DNA of 64,000 nucleotides from RGIG9115 sp045128915 (GTDB taxonomy: Bacteria > Bacillota > Clostridia > UBA1381), in the NCBI GenBank assembly GCA_045128915.1, contig JBGVIT010000040.1, positions 1-64,000 of the forward strand, given 5' to 3'. The position numbers were made by a program, and so were the translations under genes. The notes below the pieces were generated by a model. That model had not been told where the DNA came from and did not search any database. It was given only the letters and a program-made list of their open reading frames with translations. Of the stretch, positions 58,250-64,000 are shown piece by piece (the stretch's first letter is position 1; each line of letters opens with the position of its first letter).

Positions 58250-58909
58250 TTAATAATTCTTTGCATTAATTTCGAAATAAGCTTTGGGATGGTTACATAC
58301 GGGGCAAACCTCCGGTGCGGCTGTGCCTACCATAATGTGTCCGCAGTTTCGGCATTCCCATACCTTAACTTCGCTCTTTTCAAATACCTGCTTTGTTTCT
58401 ACATTATGAAGAAGTGCGCGGTATCTTTCCTCATGCTCTTTTTCGATTGCGGCTACCATGCGGAATTTCTGTGCAAGCTCTGTAAAGCCTTCTTTTTCCG
58501 CTGTTACTGCAAAGCCTTCGTACATGTCAGTCCATTCATAATGCTCTCCTGCAGCGGCTGCGGCAAGGTTTTCTGCTGTATCGCCTATGCCGCCAAGCTC
58601 CTTGAACCACAATTTTGCGTGTTCTTTTTCGTTGTCGGCTGTTTTCTGGAAAAGCGCAGATATTTGCTCAAAGCCTTCTTTCTTAGCCTTTGATGCGAAA
58701 TATGTGTATTTGTTTCTTGCTTCTGATTCTCCTGAAAATGCTGCCTGAAGATTTTTTTCTGTTTGTGTTCCTGCGTATTTTGTTGTCACGGGTACCTCTC
58801 CTATCTTTTCAATTTTTTCTTCTGTTACTTTGCACTTGGGGCATACGGGTGAAACTCCTGCTGCCTCTGAAAATATTTCGCCGCATACTTTACATTTATA
58901 CTGCTGCAT
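58250..58909 (-). CDS. Rubrerythrin with N- and C-terminal rubredoxin-like domains
   Basis: A 219-residue oxidative-stress diiron protein. The N-terminal YKCKVCGEIFSEAAGVSPVCPKCK (C6, C9, C23, C26) is a rubredoxin-like iron site. The diiron ferritin-like domain (about 45-175) has SGESEARNKY, DNEKEHAKLWF and AAIEKEHEERY, with the ExxH pairs. The C-terminal VWECRNCGHIMVGTAAPEVCPVCNHPKAYF is a second rubredoxin. Most rubrerythrins have only one. It reduces peroxide with electrons from NADH or ferredoxin. ATG at 58909 follows AAAGGAGATA. Confidence 0.9.
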   Translation of the reverse strand: MQQYKCKVCGEIFSEAAGVSPVCPKCKVTEEKIEKIGEVPVTTKYAGTQTEKNLQAAFSGESEARNKYTYFASKAKKEGFEQISALFQKTADNEKEHAKLWFKELGGIGDTAENLAAAAAGEHYEWTDMYEGFAVTAEKEGFTELAQKFRMVAAIEKEHEERYRALLHNVETKQVFEKSEVKVWECRNCGHIMVGTAAPEVCPVCNHPKAYFEINAKNY

Positions 58910-58962
58910 AAAAAATATCTCCTTTCTATTTATAAAACAAACCAAAGTCTGTTTTTTACAAA

Positions 58963-59274
58963 TTATAAGCCAAAGGCTTCAATTAGCTGGTCTTTTGTGC
59001 GATAACCGATTTCTTTCTTTGTCACCTTGCCATCCTCAAACAAAAGCAGAGTGGGTATGCTTACTATGCCAAACTCTATGGCAAGCTCGCCCTCATCGTC
59101 AATATTGACTTTTCCTACTTTTATATTGGAATACTCGTTTGCTATTTCCTCAACAATGGGAGCAAGCATTTTACAAGGTCCGCACCAGGTTGCCCAGAAG
59201 TCAACCAATACGGGTTTATCTGAATTTAATACTTCCTGCTCAAAATTGCTTTTTGTAAGAATTATTTCTGACAT
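58963..59274 (-). CDS. trxA: Thioredoxin
   Basis: A 103-residue thioredoxin with WATWCGPCKML (active-site C31 and C34), VDFWATW, the cis-proline in SIPTLLLF, and GKVTKKEIGYRTKDQLIEA. It carries reducing equivalents to target disulphides. It is 15 bases downstream of the FTR-like gene, suggesting that the latter reduces it. Confidence 0.95.
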   Translation of the reverse strand: MSEIILTKSNFEQEVLNSDKPVLVDFWATWCGPCKMLAPIVEEIANEYSNIKVGKVNIDDEGELAIEFGIVSIPTLLLFEDGKVTKKEIGYRTKDQLIEAFGL

Positions 59275-59289
59275 AATATCCTTCCTTTC

Positions 59290-59487
59290 TCATTTAGTTT
59301 TATAATATAGCATACAATGACAAAAACCTTCAAATTCCGGATCATCAATCTGCTCTCTGAACTCCTTACACACGCATTTATTTTCCTCTGTGCGCTCCGT
59401 TCTGCAAGGGCAGTAGCCACCGGTTTTTTTAAGGCCTTCTTTTATTGATTTTACCATTTCTTTATCAGGATTTAATGTAACAGCCAT
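59290..59487 (-). CDS. Ferredoxin:thioredoxin reductase catalytic-chain-like protein
   Basis: A 65-residue protein with the FTR-beta cysteine pattern: CPC (26-28), CVC (38-40) and CHC (56-58) in GGYCPCRTERTEENKCVCKEF...EGFCHCMLYY. In plant and cyanobacterial FTR these bind a [4Fe-4S] cluster next to the redox disulphide. The bacterial form is shorter (usual FTR-beta is about 110 residues) and acts alone in anaerobes. Together with trxA it suggests ferredoxin-dependent thioredoxin reduction. AGGAGGTTTTT precedes the ATG. Confidence 0.85.
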   Translation of the reverse strand: MAVTLNPDKEMVKSIKEGLKKTGGYCPCRTERTEENKCVCKEFREQIDDPEFEGFCHCMLYYKTK

Positions 59488-59546
59488 AATAAAAACCTCC
59501 TACAATATATTTTACCATAATTTTAGAATTTATAACAGTTTTTTTC

Positions 59547-59584
59547 AAAAAAAATCTGCTTCTCTAATGAGAAACAGATTTTTT
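59547..59584. terminator. Bidirectional terminator
   Basis: AAAATCTGCTTCTC / GAGAAACAGATTTT, one mismatch, loop TAAT, flanked by A- and T-runs. It follows the lipoprotein gene of the LplBC operon. Confidence 0.85.
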
Positions 59585-59588
59585 GATA

Positions 59589-61205
59589 TTACATTTTAGA
59601 ATTATAGATTTCTGCCAATCTGTCAGCACCCATTGCTCTTACTTCTGCCTGGAATGCATCGAACTGCTCCATGGGAAGTGCGCCCTTGATGAAGTTGAGT
59701 GCTTTTTCACTTACGAATGTTTCGAGAGTTGCAAGAATTTCGTCGATTTCTTCCTGCTCTTCTTCGGTGAACTTAACGATAGGATCTGTTCCTACTGTGT
59801 AGCCTCTGTCAATGATTGTCTGACACATATCTATTACGTATTCAGAGTTTTCTTTACTTCTCTTATCGTCCTTATGATATGATGTACCGAAGCCTTCGTA
59901 TTCGGGACGTGCAGGCGAAAGCCATCCGCTTGTGAGACAAAGCTGGTCGTTTGTGGGAAGTGCGTCGTATTCTTCCTGAGTGATTTCACCGTTAGCAAGT
60001 CTCTGGAGCTGATAGTACTGGTCCTTTACCATACGACGAATTCCGTTGCCGTAGTCTTCATCCTTAACCCAGTCAATACCTTCTCTACCAAACTTTGATT
60101 CATTGATACCTTCTTCTGAATAGAGCCAATCCATTGCTCGCATAGCCGCATCAACGTTCTTTGATGTCTTTGTTACTGTAACAGGCCATCTGTAACCGTT
60201 GTGGCTGTGATAAAGCATTGGCTGTTTGGGAACTTCGCCGTTGATTTCAAAGCCGTAAATAGGAGCTTCTGTACGAGTTCCGTAGTACTTGGGAAGATAT
60301 GATGAAAGCATCGCGCCCTGACCTGCCTGCTCCATTGAAAGCTGGATAGAACCGTCAGTATAACCTGCATAAAGCTCCTGCTCTGACATTCTGTCGAAGT
60401 CGGGGTGGAGAACTTTATTTTCATATGCCCATCTGTAAAATTCTACCCATTCCTTGAACATATGGCCGGTAGGACCGTAAATCCACTCGTTCTTTGACTT
60501 TGATGTTCTGTTGTCAAACATCATGTAGGGTGATGTACCGAACATATAGCCTGTCATTTCTGCAAAGTAGTTCCAACCAAGACGGCTTGATGTAACGTAG
60601 GGATGACCGCTTACCTTCTTTAATGCAAGAAGCGCTTCCTTAACATCGTCCTCTGTCTTGATGTCCTTTGCAGACATTCCTGCTTTGTTAAGAATATCTT
60701 CTCTGATTGACCATGCTGCGAAAGGCTGGTCATATGCTTTATATGCAGGGAAGCCGTAGAGCTGGTCGTCTTCGAGTCTTGTATTCTTTTCGTAAATGTC
60801 AGGGTACTTTTCAAAAAGCTTCTGAAGGTTGGGGAGCTTTCCTGCTTCCAGGTACTCTGTCAATGAAACGAAAAGCTTGGGACCGTACTTATTAACTGTC
60901 TTTTCGTCCTGATAGTAGTTAATGAGGTCGGGGAAGTCTTTAGCTGCAAATACTGCTGCTATCTTTTCATTGAAAACATCTCTCTGAATAGGAATGATTT
61001 CGATGCTTGTTCCCGTCTTCTCGCCCCAATTCTTGATTACCCATGTATCGCTGGTGAAATCTCTACCGGGGTCAATCGGCATGAAGTATGAGATAATAGG
61101 CTTTCCGTCAGCTGTTGTGGGACCTTCTTTTTGACAGCCTGCCAACGCACTGAGTACCAATACTGATGCCAACATGATTGATAATACTTTTGCGAATTTC
61201 TTCAT
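59589..61205 (-). CDS. ABC transporter substrate-binding lipoprotein (LipO type)
   Basis: A 538-residue extracellular binding protein. The lipobox LSALAGC puts the lipidated Cys at 24. The mature part is a type-2 binding fold (SBP_bac_1) of the long LipO/YtcQ subtype, with YFMPIDPGRDFTSDTWVIKNWGEKTGTSIEIIPI near the start and TDGSIQLSMEQAGQGAM. It delivers an oligosaccharide, probably a plant-wall or uronate product. Its place after the two permease genes is the usual Lpl order. Confidence 0.9.
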   Translation of the reverse strand: MKKFAKVLSIMLASVLVLSALAGCQKEGPTTADGKPIISYFMPIDPGRDFTSDTWVIKNWGEKTGTSIEIIPIQRDVFNEKIAAVFAAKDFPDLINYYQDEKTVNKYGPKLFVSLTEYLEAGKLPNLQKLFEKYPDIYEKNTRLEDDQLYGFPAYKAYDQPFAAWSIREDILNKAGMSAKDIKTEDDVKEALLALKKVSGHPYVTSSRLGWNYFAEMTGYMFGTSPYMMFDNRTSKSKNEWIYGPTGHMFKEWVEFYRWAYENKVLHPDFDRMSEQELYAGYTDGSIQLSMEQAGQGAMLSSYLPKYYGTRTEAPIYGFEINGEVPKQPMLYHSHNGYRWPVTVTKTSKNVDAAMRAMDWLYSEEGINESKFGREGIDWVKDEDYGNGIRRMVKDQYYQLQRLANGEITQEEYDALPTNDQLCLTSGWLSPARPEYEGFGTSYHKDDKRSKENSEYVIDMCQTIIDRGYTVGTDPIVKFTEEEQEEIDEILATLETFVSEKALNFIKGALPMEQFDAFQAEVRAMGADRLAEIYNSKM

Positions 61206-61228
61206 TGTAAATTCCCTCCTGTTTTTTA

Positions 61229-62146
61229 TTAACCTTTAACAGATCCTACCATTACGCCCGTTACAAAATATTTCTGTGCAAAGGGATAAACTATAAGGAT
61301 AGGTCCAACTGTTACGAATACGGTAGCCATCTTGATTGCCGTAAGTGAGCCTTGATATGCAGGATCACCTGCGCTGGAGATAGTCATTTCTCCACCTGCC
61401 ATCTGCGCTGCACCTACTGCTGAGCCAAGAGCTTCTCCCGAAATAAGAATTCTCTTGAGCAAAATCGTAAGCGGCTCTTTGCTGCGTGACTGGAGATAAA
61501 GGAGCGGTGTAAAATAGTTGTTCCATATACCAACAGCCACAAATACTGCGATTGTAGCAAATATTGCCTTTGAAAGAGGTACTACAATCTTAAAGAATAT
61601 GTACCATTCATTTGCACCGTCAATATAAGCAGACTCAATGAGTGCGCTGGGTATTGAACGGAAGTTTGTTCTCATAAGAATTATGTTATACATACCAACT
61701 GTTGAGGGCAGAATAATCGACCACATAGTATCGAGAAGTTTGAGATTACTCATGTTCAGGTATGCAGGAATCATACCGCCGCTGAAGTACATAGTTATTA
61801 TAAACATAATTGTGAAGAACTTACGTGCTTTAAAAGTGTCACGGGAGAGGGCGAACGCTCCGAGTCCCTGGAATATGAGAGACAGAACAGTTCCCACTGC
61901 CGTATAGACAACGCTGTTGCGAAAAGCAGTTCCTATCTGCGGATCAGTAAATACATTTTTATATGCACCAAAGTGAATTCCTTTAGGTATGATAAGAACT
62001 TTCATAAGTCCAACCTGTTCATAATCACTTATTGACTGAGCGAACATATATACGAAGGGAAGTATTACTACGCACAAAACTAAAGTAAGAAATGCATAGT
62101 TTGACACTTCGAATAAAATTTCGCCTATACTCTTTTTATATTTCAT
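61229..62146 (-). CDS. Carbohydrate ABC transporter permease, LplC/YtcP type
   Basis: A 305-residue inner-membrane permease with six helices. The EAA loop is seen in IESAYIDGANEWYIFFKIVVPLSKA. It begins MKYKKSIGEILFEVSNYAFLTLVLCVVILPFVYMF and ends VTVGPILIVYPFAQKYFVTGVMVGSVKG, the LplC/YtcP family signature. It pairs with the LplB permease (26 bases upstream) to form the channel. Confidence 0.93.
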   Translation of the reverse strand: MKYKKSIGEILFEVSNYAFLTLVLCVVILPFVYMFAQSISDYEQVGLMKVLIIPKGIHFGAYKNVFTDPQIGTAFRNSVVYTAVGTVLSLIFQGLGAFALSRDTFKARKFFTIMFIITMYFSGGMIPAYLNMSNLKLLDTMWSIILPSTVGMYNIILMRTNFRSIPSALIESAYIDGANEWYIFFKIVVPLSKAIFATIAVFVAVGIWNNYFTPLLYLQSRSKEPLTILLKRILISGEALGSAVGAAQMAGGEMTISSAGDPAYQGSLTAIKMATVFVTVGPILIVYPFAQKYFVTGVMVGSVKG

Positions 62147-62171
62147 TGCTATTTTGCCTCCTTATCATCTC

Positions 62172-63134
62172 TTACCACAATGCTGTGCCGTTTAGCTTAT
62201 CTACTGTCTTGTTGGTAACAATCATTATAAGTGTGGCAGCAACGCTGTTCAAAAGACCTATTGCCGTACCATAATCAAACTTCTTCTTTGACAATGCCTC
62301 TCTGTAAACGAATGTATTGATAACGTCTGATGTTTCATACAGCGACGGTGTCTGCATAAGATATACCTTTTCATAACCTACGTTAACAACCTGAGCTGCA
62401 TTGAGTATGAGCATTATTGTGATTGTAGGAAGAATGCCGGGGATTGCAATGTTCCATATTCTCTGGAAACGGTTTGCACCGTCGAGATAAGCTGCTTCAT
62501 AAAGCTGCTGGTCAACTCCTGATAGCGCAGCCATGTAAACAATAGTACCCCAACCTGTACGCTGCCAAATATCTGTTGCAATATACAAGGGCTTAAAAAG
62601 CTCATGCTTGTCAAGGAAGTTAATTCTATCAATACCTATTGACGCAAGTGCATTATTAATAACGCCTGTACCGCCCAAAAGCTCCTGCATCATACCTACA
62701 ACAACAACGATAGGCACGAAGTATGGAAGATATGTAACAGTCTGAACAGTCTTTTTGAAAGGTACGTTCTTGACTTCATTCATAAGAAGCGCAAGCACGA
62801 TTGGCGGCCAGAAGTTCCATATCATATTGAGGAAACCAAGGCTCAGGGTGTTTCTTACCAGACGCCAGAAATAATGGCTCCTGAAGAACTTTGAAAAATG
62901 TTCAAAGCCTACCCATGAGCTACCCATGATTCCGTCGAGCATATCATAATCCTTGAAGGAAATAATAACGCCGTACATAGGCATGTAATAAAACAGCACA
63001 AACATAATCAAGCAAGGAAGTATCATAAGATACAGATTATAGTTAGTTGTGAGGTCCTGAATAAACGGATTCTTTTTCTTTTTGCGGGAAGGTGCTGTAG
63101 CTGCCGCATTAACCTCTTTCTTTTTCAAACTCAT
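62172..63134 (-). CDS. Carbohydrate ABC transporter permease, LplB/YteP type
   Basis: A 320-residue inner-membrane permease, with an unusually basic cytoplasmic N-terminus (SLKKKEVNAAATAPSRKKKKNP) and six helices. Marks are LILPCLIMFVLFYYMPMYGVIISFKDYD and the EAA loop QLYEAAYLDGANRFQRIWNIAIPGILPTI. It is the first gene of a three-gene operon lacking an ATPase gene; the shared MsmK-type ATPase must be encoded elsewhere, as is usual for this class. Confidence 0.93.
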   Translation of the reverse strand: MSLKKKEVNAAATAPSRKKKKNPFIQDLTTNYNLYLMILPCLIMFVLFYYMPMYGVIISFKDYDMLDGIMGSSWVGFEHFSKFFRSHYFWRLVRNTLSLGFLNMIWNFWPPIVLALLMNEVKNVPFKKTVQTVTYLPYFVPIVVVVGMMQELLGGTGVINNALASIGIDRINFLDKHELFKPLYIATDIWQRTGWGTIVYMAALSGVDQQLYEAAYLDGANRFQRIWNIAIPGILPTITIMLILNAAQVVNVGYEKVYLMQTPSLYETSDVINTFVYREALSKKKFDYGTAIGLLNSVAATLIMIVTNKTVDKLNGTALW

Positions 63135-63677
63135 TTTCTTAAATCACTCTTTTCTGCAAAAAATATATGCCACACATGAAAATAGTTTTGATACATGTGC
63201 ACCTTTTCACATATTATTCTAACACACACAATCAAAAGCACGCAATAGAGAATGTCTTGGAATGAATAGTTAAAATCTTTTCATTTGGCACTTTTTTGGG
63301 GCAAAAAAGTGTGCATTTTTTGAGATTAGTATTCATTTTTTTAGGTGGTTTAAAACGACAAATTATCACATAGCGCGACGTATCAAGGTTTTGAGGCAGC
63401 TATATCCTCGGTTTTTTAACAGTCTGAAATCAAAACCCAAATCAAAGCTTTATACCATGCTGTTTTAAACAAAATAATTTTCATAAAACCCTATACATAT
63501 TCTTTGGTTCTCAAAACGATTTCTTGGATGAAAATGTTATCTTACATTTTCATTTCAAAACAAAAAAATTTACCATTTTATATGTTGCCTTTTATTACAT
63601 TTTATAAAAATATCTTGACTTTTATTTTTGCGATGTTTATAATAAGCCTATCAGTTAATAGTTTGAGGAGTACAAAT
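63135..63677. other. Gene-free region before the right-edge gene
   Basis: About 540 AT-rich bases between divergent genes. It contains the right-edge gene promoter (63615-63643) and presumably the LplB operon promoter. No open frame or clear repeat was seen. Confidence 0.6.
63615..63643 (+). promoter_or_regulatory. Promoter of the right-edge gene
   Basis: TTGACT (63615-63620), 17 bases, TATAAT (63638-63643). Confidence 0.75.
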
Positions 63678-64000
63678 ATGTATAAAAAACTTCTTTCCAC
63701 TATCAAGGGAATGTGGCTTGGTACGGGAATTAAAAAAATAGTATTTACGTCCACAGCTGTTTTGACAGCAATTATAGTTTGCGCGTTTGCTGTTGCATCA
63801 GGTTGCGCTGTGGCCACCCACAAGCATTCCGTTTTTAAATCATGCGAAAATTATACCAAGTTTGTTAAAATAGGGCTTGAAGCTGAACTTAAAGCTTTGA
63901 TTAACAATTTGAATGTATATATGAACGAGCCTATTATCAGCCCTAACGAAAATCTTTACAAAGACGGATTTCTTGATTCGCCCCTTATAGATGATATACT
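63678..64000 (+). CDS. Partial membrane protein, probable sensor/regulator of the LplBC operon
   Basis: The first 107 codons of a gene that runs past the window. Residues about 20-45 are a membrane helix (IVFTSTAVLTAIIVCAFAVASGC); the rest so far is an extracytoplasmic helical region (SVFKSCENYTKFVKIGLEAELKALINNL). Genes divergent from LplBC/LipO operons are often membrane-anchored AraC-type regulators or histidine kinases with an external sensor; this N-terminus fits either. GAGGAG lies eight bases before the ATG. The product is not proven. Confidence 0.6.
   Translation, partial: MYKKLLSTIKGMWLGTGIKKIVFTSTAVLTAIIVCAFAVASGCAVATHKHSVFKSCENYTKFVKIGLEAELKALINNLNVYMNEPIISPNENLYKDGFLDSPLIDDI

Overview
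The window looks like a chromosome segment of a low-GC, Gram-positive anaerobe of the class Clostridia, probably a fermentative gut or rumen type. The evidence is the str operon in Firmicutes order, phosphate acetyltransferase plus acetate kinase, FeoA/FeoB with a Cys-rich partner, rubrerythrin, an S-layer-homology giant protein, strong AGGAGG ribosome sites, and TTGACA-17-TATAAT promoters. No rRNA, tRNA or CRISPR array was seen.

Layout. 1-1330 is an IS3-family element whose terminal repeat starts at base 1. 2.0-4.6 kb is an iron-uptake operon (feoA, feoB, Cys-rich partner) with three operator-like palindromes. 4.6-12.6 kb holds gapA, dprA, a zinc-ribbon/YARHG membrane protein, yajC, pta-ackA, a cation antiporter behind a yybP-ykoY (Mn2+) riboswitch, and a small DMT transporter. 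12.8-16.5 kb is a ribose/galactose-type sugar ABC operon. 16.5-22.1 kb is an accessory zone: hairpin-rich spacer, two PHP-domain proteins, a frameshifted LRR/InlB-repeat secreted protein, a MuF-like/barnase toxin with its barstar, a broken HtrA-like protease, and a HigB-HigA toxin-antitoxin pair. REP-like repeats lie between these genes. 22.3-27.1 kb is the str operon (L7Ae-like, rpsL, rpsG, fusA, tuf) without rpoBC directly upstream. 27.4-37.3 kb carries a secreted transglutaminase-like protein, rdgB, nnrE/D, alr with a MazEF module, RNase H, and an NlpC/P60 cell-wall hydrolase.

37.5-49.95 kb is a compact, one-strand podovirus-like structural operon: N4-gp56-type capsid, large terminase, beta-propeller-like tail protein, fibres, amidase, holin, connector, portal and a probable ejection protein. 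It has no integrase, repressor, replication genes or visible att repeats. 50-53.3 kb has a zinc-ribbon membrane protein, a DUF4143 ATPase, and a RAYT (REP-associated tyrosine transposase) between inverted arrays of its REP-like repeats. 53.3-63.1 kb holds the SLH protein with tandem promoters, a fructokinase, a rubrerythrin/thioredoxin/FTR-like redox cluster and an LplBC/LipO-type oligosaccharide ABC operon. A membrane-anchored gene, probably its regulator, runs off the right edge.

The two most unusual things are linked observations. First, the capsid operon and the distant MuF-barnase toxin gene share an identical 20-bp box, AAAGTTGACGGTTTTTCCAC, placed exactly 11 bp upstream of a TATAAT/TATACT element. 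This suggests one regulon for a domesticated phage-like particle and a candidate toxin cargo (inference). Second, the RAYT gene takes its -35 element from a REP repeat, and REP copies are dispersed through the toxin/immunity island. Their stems carry compensating base changes.
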